From: UBA8106 sp913052135
GTDB taxonomy: Bacteria; Acidobacteriota; Vicinamibacteria; Vicinamibacterales; UBA823
Reading direction: 5' to 3'
Length of the DNA stretch: 17,339 nt
Assembly: GCA_913052135.1 (NCBI GenBank)
Contig: CAJXDY010000049.1
Location: forward strand, 1-17,339
Position numbers and translations under genes: made by a program. Shown in pieces: positions 7,030 through 15,513 of this stretch (within the stretch, counting starts at the first letter, position 1; every line of letters starts with the position of its first letter). The notes below the pieces were generated by a model. That model did no database searches, was not told the origin of the DNA, and saw only the letters and a list, made by a program, of their open reading frames with translations.

Positions 7030-7485
7030 ATGAGTGCACATCCTCCACGCCGTTTGTGTTGGGTTCTGATGGTCGCTACGGTGCTCACCATTTTTGTGGC
7101 TAGTACCGCTATTCAAGCCCAGTCAACAATGACGATGCCGGACTTCGGCGCGTTGCGAATGAGCTTCGATAGTAGCGGCCCAAAACAAAGGCCGCCGCTC
7201 AATCTCTTTAGAATTCCGGATCAGACCCTTCTCTCCGGAGAAGAGGCGTCTCGTCGGGACCTGTTCGGCGTCTTTGAATCACTACGGAAACCGTACAGCG
7301 CAAACGACTCGTTTCTTCGGGATTACAAAAGATCGCTCTATTTTTATGGTCCACGACCGCAGCGAACTTACCGAAATCCTGAATTCTGGCGCAATTTGTC
7401 TCTTGCGCCTTATCCTGGTTATCTTTTGAATATCGCCGCGGAAGGTCGTCGTCGTATCGCTCAAGGACAAAACCGCAATAGGTAG
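7030..7485 (+). CDS. Small exported protein of unknown function
   Basis: A 151-residue protein I do not recognise. I choose the ATG at 7030, not an upstream TTG at 6916, because it gives a normal signal peptide: a basic PPRR start, a hydrophobic stretch (about residues 9-25) and a probable cleavage after TAIQA before QSTM. The mature part (about 120 residues) is rich in Arg, Pro, Tyr and Phe, with no cysteines and no membrane segment; a RTYRNPEFWRN stretch lies near the C-terminus. The product is probably periplasmic or outer-membrane associated. There is only a weak GAGA upstream. It converges on the amidohydrolase gene, leaving 34 bases. Confidence 0.6.
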   Translation: MSAHPPRRLCWVLMVATVLTIFVASTAIQAQSTMTMPDFGALRMSFDSSGPKQRPPLNLFRIPDQTLLSGEEASRRDLFGVFESLRKPYSANDSFLRDYKRSLYFYGPRPQRTYRNPEFWRNLSLAPYPGYLLNIAAEGRRRIAQGQNRNR

Positions 7486-7519
7486 CTGTTAGCCCCTATC
7501 CTGGCCGCCCCACCGACCC

Positions 7520-8716
7520 TCAGGCCTGAACCGACGGTATATGTCTGCCGTTTAAAATTGTATCTGTAGCCACAAGCTTCTTGTTGCCCGTTCGTGGCGT
7601 GTGCTCGTTGTCAACGAATTCAAAAGGTCCCTCGCGTAAATCCAAGATTGCCACATCGGCTGGTCGTCCGACGCTAAGCGTGCCTCGGTCGTGGAACGCA
7701 GGGAACACCTGAGCGGCATTCGTGGTGCCGCACTTGATCACGTCCGGTAGGGACATTCCGAGGAGCAAAAATTTCGACAGCACGTTTGGAAAATTAAATA
7801 CCTGGTCAGTGCTTCCAGCCACACTCCAATCAGAAGAAATGGTGTCGGGTAAAAAGCCTTGGTCAATCGCTCTGGCACCGGTCTCCCAAGTGATATGACC
7901 AATACGTCCGTGGCCGATATCGAACCAAATACCGCGATCTCGTGCGGCGAGCACCTCAGGAAGAACCTGCCCGTCATCTGTAAAAATGCCATGTCTTTGC
8001 TGGGTATACACATGCGTCACAATATCGCCAGGTTTTAATAACTCGAGGATCGCAGGAAGCGGTGAGGCCGTGTTGCCGACGTGTACCATGATTGGAAGGT
8101 TGAAAGGACTTACGATGGCCTGAGCTCGACGCACCACTTCAAGATCGGCATCGGCTGCGACCGTATCGGACAACCTGGCCTTGAGACCAACAATGAGCTC
8201 CTGGTTGCGTTCAATAGCTTGTTGGCCGGCCTGAACGTCTGCGTTCCGTAGATCCATAAGTTCACCAACCGGTCGAGTAATGCCAGTCCTAGCCACATTC
8301 AGAAGCACTCGAACCAGATTTGGAGCCGCTCTGGCGACAGCTAGGATTTCATCAATGCGATCCGCCCCCTGGGAACCACCATCGATCAACGACGTAACGC
8401 CATCGGATAGACAAATAGACGGCATTTCCATAAAACGCGTATGAGTATGGATGTCGATCAGGCCTGGAACCACAAGTCTACCCTTGGCATTCAGAACTTT
8501 ACTCGCATTCGAAATGTCAAGATTGGCCCCAACAGCACGGATTCGAGACCCTTGGATGGCCACGTCTAGGACTCCGTCGAGATTATTCTTCGGGTCAATC
8601 ACCCGACCACCGGCGATGACCAAATCGTCCTCAACGGCGAATCCGTCGGTTTTTGTGGATAGTGCCGCGACACTCGTAGCGATGGTGTTTTGTAGAAATG
8701 CTCGTCGAGTCAGCAT
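7520..8716 (-). CDS. Tat-exported amidohydrolase/deacetylase-family metallohydrolase
   Basis: A 398-residue member of the amidohydrolase superfamily, closest in pattern to the dihydroorotase/D-aminoacylase-like amidohydrolases (COG3964 type). The metal-binding set appears complete: HTH (His90 and His92) after GLID, Lys179 in GLKARLS (usually carboxylated), His212 in VHVGN, His235 in VTHVY and Asp296 in SSDWS, all as in binuclear members. The N-terminal TRRAFLQ (3-9) plus a hydrophobic stretch suggests Tat export, as expected if metal is loaded in the cytoplasm. The substrate, some cyclic or linear amide, cannot be assigned. It starts 8 bases after the stop of the cupin gene, so the two form an operon; its own ribosome binding site is weak. 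Confidence 0.88.
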   Translation of the reverse strand: MLTRRAFLQNTIATSVAALSTKTDGFAVEDDLVIAGGRVIDPKNNLDGVLDVAIQGSRIRAVGANLDISNASKVLNAKGRLVVPGLIDIHTHTRFMEMPSICLSDGVTSLIDGGSQGADRIDEILAVARAAPNLVRVLLNVARTGITRPVGELMDLRNADVQAGQQAIERNQELIVGLKARLSDTVAADADLEVVRRAQAIVSPFNLPIMVHVGNTASPLPAILELLKPGDIVTHVYTQQRHGIFTDDGQVLPEVLAARDRGIWFDIGHGRIGHITWETGARAIDQGFLPDTISSDWSVAGSTDQVFNFPNVLSKFLLLGMSLPDVIKCGTTNAAQVFPAFHDRGTLSVGRPADVAILDLREGPFEFVDNEHTPRTGNKKLVATDTILNGRHIPSVQA

Positions 8717-8724
8717 GATTACAA

Positions 8725-9234
8725 CTATTTCAGTGTCAAAATTTGGTCAGGGTCGACTCGGACAATGCTGTAAGTAATGGAGTTAGCGATACCAGAAAAA
8801 TAGTGTGGGGTCCCAGCTGGAATCACAATAATGTCACCCTCAACCACCTCACGAGAGACGGCACCCTCCATTCCAGATCCTGTCCAGCCTGGTCCAGACT
8901 GGAGCATTCGTAAGGGTGTGATTTCCCGTTCTTTTGGATTCAGAAGACGGCCACCAGTTACCAACGTGCCAGAACCTGCAAGTACGGTGTAGATTTCGGT
9001 AACTTCACTGTGAATAGTCCCAGCGACCACGTTACTTGAAGGCCCTCGATGAGCCAGTGCTACTCCAATATTGTGCCCGCCCGCATCAATGGTTCGCATC
9101 GGAGTATCCGTTACATTATTTAAGATAGCATTCTCAGTCGTATCTACTATGTCCACATGTGTTATATCGGCAGCCGGAATGGAGCTTCCCAGAGACTGCG
9201 AAAGTGCGATGACGACTGCTATCAGATACGGCAT
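8725..9234 (-). CDS. Exported cupin-domain protein
   Basis: A 169-residue single-domain cupin with a signal peptide. I place the start at 9234 because an AGAGAGGA ribosome binding site (9246-9239) directly precedes that ATG and a hydrophobic signal follows it (MPYLIAVVIALSQS, cut near PAA). A longer reading frame from 9303 would bury the signal. Cupin motif 1 is GTIHSEVTEIYTVLAG (72-87) with His75 and Glu80. Motif 2 is GDIIVIPAGTPH (133-144) with His144. The usual second histidine of motif 1 is replaced by Glu (HSE), so metal binding may be altered. It is the first gene of an operon with the amidohydrolase. The role could be an isomerase, a dioxygenase or a ligand-binding partner, and cannot be told from sequence. 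Confidence 0.85.
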   Translation of the reverse strand: MPYLIAVVIALSQSLGSSIPAADITHVDIVDTTENAILNNVTDTPMRTIDAGGHNIGVALAHRGPSSNVVAGTIHSEVTEIYTVLAGSGTLVTGGRLLNPKEREITPLRMLQSGPGWTGSGMEGAVSREVVEGDIIVIPAGTPHYFSGIANSITYSIVRVDPDQILTLK

Positions 9235-9436
9235 GGCTTCCTCTCTTTGAATTAGCGACTCAACAACAGCAAGGGTGTCTCCACTCAACAACAGACAACG
9301 CATGCTAATTCGAATAGATTACTCTGGATGAGTAACTCGTTCAATGCGCACGATCGGGATTGAATCCGGTAATCTATTGTTTTAAATAGTTGAGCTGGGA
9401 AGCAGGCACTCAACGCCCAACCACGGGAGGCCGCTG

Positions 9437-10216
9437 ATGCGATGGATCATAGCAATGGGAGTATCCTTTTTAAGTGGTGCCGCACTCGTAGCACAATCGA
9501 CGGACCGAATTATTGCTGAACACGGAGACATCCTCATTACTCCAGGTATTCATGCGAGCGTACAAATCGAATACGCGGGTAAGGTGATCCACGTGGATCC
9601 ATGGAGTGCAGGCGACCTGTCTTCCTTGAAACCTGCAGACCTGATTCTGGTGACTGATGATCCCGGTCACCACATGGATGTCGATGCAATCACAACTCTT
9701 CGGAAGGCGGGTGCCCCAGTCGTACTAACAGCCGACGCACAGAAGCATTACCCAGACGGTCAGGTACTGGCCAACGGTGAAGGTGGGACGTTTGCCGGGA
9801 TCCACGTGGAGGCAATTCCGGCGTACGATTTAACTCCTGGAGAACCACTTCATCCAGAAGGTCAAGCAAACGGCTATGTGCTGAGCTTAGGTGGTCGTCG
9901 GGTTTATTTGTCGGGAGTGACCGAATGTGTTCCAGAAATTCAGGCACTGAAAAACATCTCAGTTGCGTTTATGCCCATGAATCTACCTGTGGACCGCATG
10001 CGTCCAATTCCAACTGCCGAATGCCTTAAAACCTTTAAGCCGGAAGTGGTATACCTCTATCATTATGACCAAGCTTATGCGAGTTGGTTAAGTAGCCCGG
10101 ACCCTAGTCAGCCTCGTAGCACGCAGGATACTCCAGCGACAATTCAGGAATTCCGAAATGCAATGGCGGGAGAAACCATCGAATTCCGTGATCATTCTTG
10201 GTACCCGGACTGGTAG
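9437..10216 (+). CDS. Exported metallo-beta-lactamase-fold protein with degenerate metal motif
   Basis: A 259-residue protein with a signal peptide (cut near LVAQ, residue 20) and the outline of a UlaG-like metallo-beta-lactamase fold: HASVQIEYAGKVIHVDPW at 39-56, then the metal-loop position, a C-terminal LSGVTE, and YLYHYD. The family HxHxDH loop is here DDPGHH (74-79, inside VTDDPGHHMD), so of the four ligand positions only the last His is clearly kept. The GDT motif reads GVTE. His209 is kept. It may bind metal with a changed site, or be a non-catalytic member. A GGGAGG ribosome binding site (9425-9430) precedes the ATG. It is divergent from the cupin operon across a 202-base region and converges on the permease gene with 12 bases between. 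Fold assignment is fairly sure; activity is not. Confidence 0.8.
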   Translation: MRWIIAMGVSFLSGAALVAQSTDRIIAEHGDILITPGIHASVQIEYAGKVIHVDPWSAGDLSSLKPADLILVTDDPGHHMDVDAITTLRKAGAPVVLTADAQKHYPDGQVLANGEGGTFAGIHVEAIPAYDLTPGEPLHPEGQANGYVLSLGGRRVYLSGVTECVPEIQALKNISVAFMPMNLPVDRMRPIPTAECLKTFKPEVVYLYHYDQAYASWLSSPDPSQPRSTQDTPATIQEFRNAMAGETIEFRDHSWYPDW

Positions 10217-10228
10217 GTCCTTTATTTG

Positions 10229-11572
10229 TTATCGAGGTTGAGTCTTCTCGTGGAACCCGAATAGGCGAAACGCGAGGACGCTACCAATCATGATGGAAAT
10301 AAAGGTGAAGCCGATGCCGGGATTAACAAACAGCATGGCGCTAAAACAAACCGTAGAAAGAAATAGTGCTACTGCTGGAAGATACGGGTAGAGCGGTGTT
10401 ACGTAAGGTCGAGGTAGATCCGGTTCAATCTTACGGAGACGAAAAAGGCTAGCCATGGAAAAAATATACAACGCAAGAGCGCCAAATGCGGCCATCGTAA
10501 TCAATTCTCCGGTCTGGCCAGTCGCAAGCGCGCCGAACGCAATTAACATATTTAAGATCAGTGCAGCAGCAGGGCTTTGACGGTGGGGGAGTGTGCGACC
10601 AAAGATCGCAGGTAGATAGCCCGTTCTTCCGAATTCAAAAGTTGCTCGCCCGGCAATTAGTAGAATGCCGTGAAATGAAGCTATCAGCCCAAATAAACCT
10701 AGAACAACAACACTATGATAGATAATTCCTTCCCTTCCGGTCAGGTAACCCAGGGCAAGGGGAAGAGGTGTGTCCGACTGTTTGCCTGCCGCATCAAAGA
10801 CGATGGCCTCCCAACCTCTAACGCCAATTGCCGAAAAGAAGACTAGCAGCGCTAGAAAGACGAGCGTCGCCATCGCATATATGAACCCTCTCGAGATATC
10901 TCGCTGCGGTTCTCGTGTTTCCTCGGCCACATTCGCAATTCCCTCGATAGCCAGGTAAAACCAGATCGCGAATGGTAGGGCGGCCATGATTCCACCCCAT
11001 CCGTTCGGCAGCGGATCCTGAGCAAAGTAGGTCCAACTGAAGTGAGGCAACGCTGTACCGGCAAACAATAAAAGCCCCCCAACCGCCAACACTGTGACGA
11101 CGAGTTCGAACAGGGCGGATTGTCGTACGCCCCAAATATTGAGACCTGTAAAGATAAAGTAAGCGATAACAGCAAATCCCCAAGGAGGCACCGCAGAGGT
11201 GTAGGCCTGAAGGTAAGCACCAATCGCAAGGGCAATTGCGGGCGGTGCGAACAGAAATTCAATCAGCTGTGAAACACCGGCCGCAAAGCCTGCTGTAGGT
11301 CCGTATGCTCGATTAGCATAAATAAAAACACCGCCAGCCCGAGGCAGGGCACACGCAACCTCTGCATAACTCATCACGAAGGCCACATACATGATAGTGA
11401 CGAGGAGGGTGGCAGCCAACATCCCCAAGGGTCCACCATGCGATAATCCAAGATTCCATCCGAAGTACTCACCAGAAACGACATAGCCAACGCCAAGACC
11501 CCATATCATGACTGGCCCCAGCGTTCTTTTGAGGGTGTGGGTTTCTTTTTCGATTTGTTCGAGTTCGCTCAT
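10229..11572 (-). CDS. Ethanolamine-type permease, APC family
   Basis: A 447-residue, about twelve-segment amino acid/polyamine/organocation (APC) transporter. The N-terminus has WGLGVGYVVSGEYFGWNLGL, the hallmark of ethanolamine permeases (Eat type), followed by the APC motif AEVACALPRAGG. It would import ethanolamine or a related small amine across the inner membrane. No ethanolamine ammonia-lyase genes occur in the window, so the substrate could be another amine. It is the last gene of the minus-strand operon, 26 bases after the GMC gene; a small hairpin occupies that gap. No convincing ribosome binding site lies before the ATG at 11572. Confidence 0.85.
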   Translation of the reverse strand: MSELEQIEKETHTLKRTLGPVMIWGLGVGYVVSGEYFGWNLGLSHGGPLGMLAATLLVTIMYVAFVMSYAEVACALPRAGGVFIYANRAYGPTAGFAAGVSQLIEFLFAPPAIALAIGAYLQAYTSAVPPWGFAVIAYFIFTGLNIWGVRQSALFELVVTVLAVGGLLLFAGTALPHFSWTYFAQDPLPNGWGGIMAALPFAIWFYLAIEGIANVAEETREPQRDISRGFIYAMATLVFLALLVFFSAIGVRGWEAIVFDAAGKQSDTPLPLALGYLTGREGIIYHSVVVLGLFGLIASFHGILLIAGRATFEFGRTGYLPAIFGRTLPHRQSPAAALILNMLIAFGALATGQTGELITMAAFGALALYIFSMASLFRLRKIEPDLPRPYVTPLYPYLPAVALFLSTVCFSAMLFVNPGIGFTFISIMIGSVLAFRLFGFHEKTQPR

Positions 11573-11584
11573 GGAAAACGGCCG

Positions 11585-11600
11585 AAACCCTGGCGGGTTT
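11585..11600 (-). other. Small hairpin between GMC oxidoreductase and permease genes
   Basis: AAACCC and GGGTTT arms with a 4-base loop form a 6-bp stem that begins at the GMC stop codon. No run of T directly follows on the minus strand, so it is too weak for a good terminator. It could stabilise the upstream mRNA or lower expression of the permease. This is a guess from the inverted repeat alone. Confidence 0.3.
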
Positions 11601-13287
11601 AAAGGCGTGCAGCCCTGAATTCCTCGACTAAATATTCGCAGGCGCGCGTCGCAAGAGCCATGAATGTGATCGTCGGGTTTTGGCAGGCCGATGATGGATA
11701 ACCAGAACCATCCATAACGAACAGATTGCTAACGTCGTGAGCCTGCTCCCATGTATTAAGCACTGAAGATGCTGGATCATCACCCATTCTGGCTGTGCCA
11801 ACTTCATGAATGGCCAATCCTGGCACAGAGATATCTCGGCGAACTTCAATATCTTCAGCACCCGCTGCATGAAGCATTTCTTCGGCAGCATCAGCCATAT
11901 CGTCAACCATCTTCTGTTCGTTGTCTCCGTAAGCCGCACTAATGTGTAGAATCGGAATTCCCCATGCGTCCGTATGAACCTTGTCAAGCTCGCAAAAGTT
12001 TTCATATTGGGGCAAGTGCTCACCGAATCCGCCAATTGACATCGTCCAAGGGCGATTGTTTTTCACTTCATTTTTGAAGGATGCACCGAAGCCTTCCACA
12101 CTCAGTGCGTGGCCCCACTTCACAACACTCGCATTGCCCTGATACCCATATCCTCTGAGAAACTTTGAATGGCGATCGGTCAGGTTTTGAAATCGAGGAA
12201 TATAGATGCCGTTAGGACGCGTCCCGCGAGTATCGGGCGTATTTTTCAGCATTGGAAGCACACCTGCTGCTCCACCACCCATCACGTGGTCCATTAGATA
12301 ATGTCCCAGTACGCCACTGGAGTTTGCGATCCCGGTTGGATGCTGGTCCGAGGTTGAATTCAACATGATGCGTGTCGACTCAAGAGTGGAGGCGCACAAC
12401 ACGACCGCTGAGCCAAACACCTCGCGATGCTGACGTGTAATACGATCGACGTAGTACACGCTGCGGCATTTCCCTGCATCATCGACCTCTACATGACTAA
12501 CTACTGCATTCGGAATTAAAGTGAGACGACCAGTCGCTTCAGCAGCAGGTAGGCTTGAAGAGGGACTACTGTAATAAGAACCTGTGCGGCAGCCTCGAGA
12601 ACACGGTCCACAGTAATGGCACTTAGGTCGTCCATTAAGATCCTTCGTGAGAATGGCGCATCGACCTATGGTCAACGCTCGTCCAAATTTATCCCGAATA
12701 GCACTCTTGAGAAGTTCCTCACCACAAGTGAGGTGCATTGGGGGTAGAAATGCGCCATCCGGTAACTGTGGTAAGCCCTCTGCCTGCCCGCTGACGCCGA
12801 TGAACCGCTCCACCTGATCGTAATACGGTGCAATCGTAGCGTAGTCGAGTGGCCAATCAGCTCCAAAACCGTCGTGTGAGGCCGCCTTGAAGTCATAGTC
12901 ACTCAGCCTGTAAGTTTGGCGAGCCCACATAATTGAGCGACCACCAACATGTCGGCCGCGAATCCAATGAAATGGACGATCGGCGGGGGTAGTGTAGGGG
13001 TGTTCGGTATCGTCAACAAACAGATGATTCGTGAATTCATCACACTGATAACAAAGTGACTGGACTGGCTGTCTCGCTTGTCGTTCACGAGTTCCCAGAC
13101 GCCGCCCACGAAAGGGCATCTCGAACGAGCGCTTGTGCTCATTAAAGTCTTGCTCTGGATCAAGTTTCCGTCCGGCTTCCAAGACTGCGACACTCAGCCC
13201 GGCCTCTGTGAGTTGCTTCGCGGCCCAACCACCAGTCGCGCCAGAACCAACTATTACAACATCGTAGCGTTCATCTTGTGCGGACAT
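11599..13287 (-). CDS. GMC-family FAD dehydrogenase (large subunit) with Cys cluster
   Basis: A 562-residue flavoprotein of the glucose-methanol-choline family, of the type paired with gluconate-2-dehydrogenase subunit 3. The FAD dinucleotide loop is GSGATGG (14-20), with LEAG at 36-39. A CxxCxxCxxxC cluster (223, 226, 229, 233) is at the place where FAD sugar dehydrogenases carry an iron-sulfur cluster. The catalytic pair His494 (HEVGTARMG) and Asn537 (CQNPT) are intact in the C-terminal domain. It would oxidise a sugar, polyol or sugar acid and pass electrons through the Cys cluster. It has no signal of its own and is probably carried out with the Tat-tagged subunit 18 bases upstream. A GTGGGAG precedes the ATG. 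No cytochrome c subunit gene is present in the window, so its electron acceptor is unclear. Confidence 0.93.
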   Translation of the reverse strand: MSAQDERYDVVIVGSGATGGWAAKQLTEAGLSVAVLEAGRKLDPEQDFNEHKRSFEMPFRGRRLGTRERQARQPVQSLCYQCDEFTNHLFVDDTEHPYTTPADRPFHWIRGRHVGGRSIMWARQTYRLSDYDFKAASHDGFGADWPLDYATIAPYYDQVERFIGVSGQAEGLPQLPDGAFLPPMHLTCGEELLKSAIRDKFGRALTIGRCAILTKDLNGRPKCHYCGPCSRGCRTGSYYSSPSSSLPAAEATGRLTLIPNAVVSHVEVDDAGKCRSVYYVDRITRQHREVFGSAVVLCASTLESTRIMLNSTSDQHPTGIANSSGVLGHYLMDHVMGGGAAGVLPMLKNTPDTRGTRPNGIYIPRFQNLTDRHSKFLRGYGYQGNASVVKWGHALSVEGFGASFKNEVKNNRPWTMSIGGFGEHLPQYENFCELDKVHTDAWGIPILHISAAYGDNEQKMVDDMADAAEEMLHAAGAEDIEVRRDISVPGLAIHEVGTARMGDDPASSVLNTWEQAHDVSNLFVMDGSGYPSSACQNPTITFMALATRACEYLVEEFRAARL

Positions 13288-13305
13288 GAATCGGAACTCC
13301 CACTC

Positions 13306-13929
13306 TTAATTACCGGTTTTATGTTCTGCGTGTTGGCATCCCTGCTTCTCATCAAAATAGTTTGAACCATCGTCATCCAACTCTTGCAGCATGCCGATCC
13401 GAGAGGTGTAGTAGCCAGTTACAGTGAGCGACTTCAAGGCTTGAAAGAATTCAACCCCGACAGCATCCGCCGGCGTCTTATTTTCTCTTGCGCTGAGAAT
13501 CGTCAGCAGTGCGGTTTGTTGGTCAACCGACGCCGTGACAAACCTACTTCCAAACAATTCCATGCTTCGTTGGTCTATCCATCCAATGCCATCTACGAAC
13601 TGGTCGCGTGCGTTTGGTTCTGCATCGGAAAGAATCGTGTCTATAAATGCCGTGACTCGGGCTGTTCGAGCTCCCGCCGTATCAGTTTGGGGAATAATTA
13701 AGTCAGTCAAAACTTCGACGGTTTCGAACTGGGCCTGGTTTAGGACACCTTGGGTGCCGTCCTGAAAACTATCCGCCATCGGGCCCCTAAAGGTTTGAGT
13801 CGAAACGGTCGTATGTGCCTCAGCGAGATCCACAAGAGACCTGGCCCACAACGGTAAACTGGCAGCGCCTGCACCGGCCAGCCCAATGGCTCGAAGTGCC
13901 TTTCGTCGATCGATTCCTCGCGACGCCAT
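13306..13929 (-). CDS. Gluconate 2-dehydrogenase subunit 3 family protein, Tat-exported
   Basis: A 207-residue small subunit of the gluconate-2-dehydrogenase subunit 3 family, the partner of GMC-type dehydrogenases and, in FAD glucose dehydrogenase, the subunit that carries the Tat signal. The N-terminus has a twin arginine (IDRRKALRAIG, R8 and R9) followed by a hydrophobic Ala/Gly stretch, with cleavage near AEA. The conserved FQALKSLTVTGYYTSRIG stretch of the family is near the C-terminus. An AAGGGAGAG ribosome binding site sits directly before the ATG at 13929. It is the first gene of the operon with the GMC subunit and the permease. The short acidic and His/Cys-containing tail after it (DDDGSNYFDEKQGCQHAEH) is less typical. 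Confidence 0.9.
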   Translation of the reverse strand: MASRGIDRRKALRAIGLAGAGAASLPLWARSLVDLAEAHTTVSTQTFRGPMADSFQDGTQGVLNQAQFETVEVLTDLIIPQTDTAGARTARVTAFIDTILSDAEPNARDQFVDGIGWIDQRSMELFGSRFVTASVDQQTALLTILSARENKTPADAVGVEFFQALKSLTVTGYYTSRIGMLQELDDDGSNYFDEKQGCQHAEHKTGN

Positions 13930-14077
13930 AACTCTCCCTTCAATCCGATAGGTTTACACACTCATCAAGGTACGCTCTAGTAAATAAATACTAACGCAAA
14001 ATTGGCCGACTCGAAGTAAGATCCTGCACAGTTATTGCAGAACCCATTAATATGCCTTTCAGATTTGGGAGAAACCC

Positions 14078-15442
14078 ATGAATACGTCTAAAACCTCTCG
14101 GCGTGACTTCCTTAAGTTGACCACCGCCACCAGCGTGCTGGCAGGAACTTCCACGACGCTGTTAAGCCGCCCACGAGTAATAGGGCAGCAGCCCATTTCA
14201 GCGAATGACCGAATTCAAATCGCGCTGATCGGTGCAGGTGGCCAAGGACAATATGACACCCAGGAAGCCTTGAAAGTACCCGGAGTAGAACTGGTGGCAG
14301 CGGCTGATGTTTACGATGGTCGCCTGATTCATGTGAAAGAGCGATTTGGTTCGCACGTGTCAACCACACGGGACTATCGAGAGATCTTAGCTGACGAAAC
14401 GATCGATGCAGTAATTATTGGTACTCCTGACCACTGGCATAAACACATTGCCATCGAAGCAATGGAGTCGGGCAAAGATGTGTATGTCGAGAAACCGATG
14501 GTGCAAAAAGCTGAGGAAGGCACCGAACTCGTGGCAGCCCAAAATCGTACCAAGCAAATTCTTCAAGTCGGCAGTCAGCGCGTGAGCAATGTTCTGTATG
14601 AATACGCAAAGCAACTTTATGAGAGCGGACGCATAGGTAATCTGAACATGGTAGAAGCTTGGTGGGATCGAAATTCCGCAGTAGGTGCCTGGCAATACAC
14701 GATTCCATCGGATGCTTCACCCGAAACTGTCGACTGGGACAAATTTCTTGGCCATGCTCCAAAGCGGTCGTTCGATGCAACTCGAATGTTTCGATGGCGC
14801 AATTATCAAGACTACGGAACCGGAGTCGCCGGCGATTTGTTTGTCCATCTGTTTTCTGGATTACATTTCATTGTTGGATCCGAAGGTCCAACCCGAATCT
14901 TTGCAACAGGCGGATTGCGTTACTGGAAGGATGGTCGAGATGTTCCAGATGTCATGCTCGGACTGTACGAGTATCCGGCTACGGAGGCGCATCCCGAATT
15001 CACCTTGGCTCTTCGAGTGAATTTTGCTGACGGTGCTGCGGCTGGTTCTGGTTTTCGGTTCGTAGGAGACGAAGCGGTCATGAGCGTCGGATCTCGTGTG
15101 GGCCTGACACGGCGAGCAAGACCGACGTCGCCAGGCTACACGATTAATACTTTCTCGAATGAAACGCAGAAAGCATTTCTGGACGACTACCAATCAAAAT
15201 ACCCAACTGCACGACAGGAATTAACACCTACGGAAGAAGAGTTCTTTTCAGCGCCGAATGGATACAGCGATACTCTGGATCACTTCGAGAATTTCTTCAA
15301 CGCAATACGAACCAGGCAACCCGTGGTCGAGGACGCGAACTTCGGACTCCGTGCAGCTGGTCCTGCTGTATTGTCCAACGTAAGCTACTTTGAAAAGAAG
15401 CCAATGCGGTGGGATCCGAGCCGCATGCAAATAACGATGTAG
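14078..15442 (+). CDS. Tat-exported Gfo/Idh/MocA-family NAD(P)-dependent oxidoreductase
   Basis: A 454-residue periplasmic member of the Gfo/Idh/MocA family, which acts on sugars, inositols and glycosides, often as a 3-dehydrogenase with a tightly bound cofactor. The Tat signal is textbook: SRRDFLK at 7-13, then a hydrophobic Thr/Ala stretch to about residue 36. The Rossmann motif is GAGGQGQ (52-58). TPDHWHKH and the family EKP (138-140) follow, and the C-terminal domain carries the substrate site. A GGGAGA ribosome binding site precedes the ATG. It is divergent from the GMC operon across 148 bases and followed after 71 bases by the ThuA gene on the same strand. Cofactor and substrate cannot be fixed from sequence. 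Confidence 0.93.
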   Translation: MNTSKTSRRDFLKLTTATSVLAGTSTTLLSRPRVIGQQPISANDRIQIALIGAGGQGQYDTQEALKVPGVELVAAADVYDGRLIHVKERFGSHVSTTRDYREILADETIDAVIIGTPDHWHKHIAIEAMESGKDVYVEKPMVQKAEEGTELVAAQNRTKQILQVGSQRVSNVLYEYAKQLYESGRIGNLNMVEAWWDRNSAVGAWQYTIPSDASPETVDWDKFLGHAPKRSFDATRMFRWRNYQDYGTGVAGDLFVHLFSGLHFIVGSEGPTRIFATGGLRYWKDGRDVPDVMLGLYEYPATEAHPEFTLALRVNFADGAAAGSGFRFVGDEAVMSVGSRVGLTRRARPTSPGYTINTFSNETQKAFLDDYQSKYPTARQELTPTEEEFFSAPNGYSDTLDHFENFFNAIRTRQPVVEDANFGLRAAGPAVLSNVSYFEKKPMRWDPSRMQITM

Positions 15443-15513
15443 TGCGGTCAGAATACAGATAAACACGTAGACAGCTTGCTCCCTGGAGCCACACTGTTAG
15501 GGATGGAGATAAG

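Noticed and set aside
9235..9303. Longer start (9303) for the cupin protein
   Set aside because: The ATG at 9234 has AGAGAGGA directly upstream and a signal peptide directly downstream; the extension hides the signal.
9360..9387. Promoter TTGAAT-N16-TTAAAT before the MBL-fold gene
   Set aside because: Both boxes match only four of six, so a promoter is likely in the region but cannot be placed.
14023..14040. Short inverted repeat CTGCA...TGCAG in the 148-base divergent region
   Set aside because: Arms of five bases are common by chance and no promoter box lies next to them.
14025..14053. Promoter TGCACA-N17-TAATAT before the Gfo/Idh/MocA gene
   Set aside because: Only four of six matches in each box, no better than chance in an AT-rich gap.
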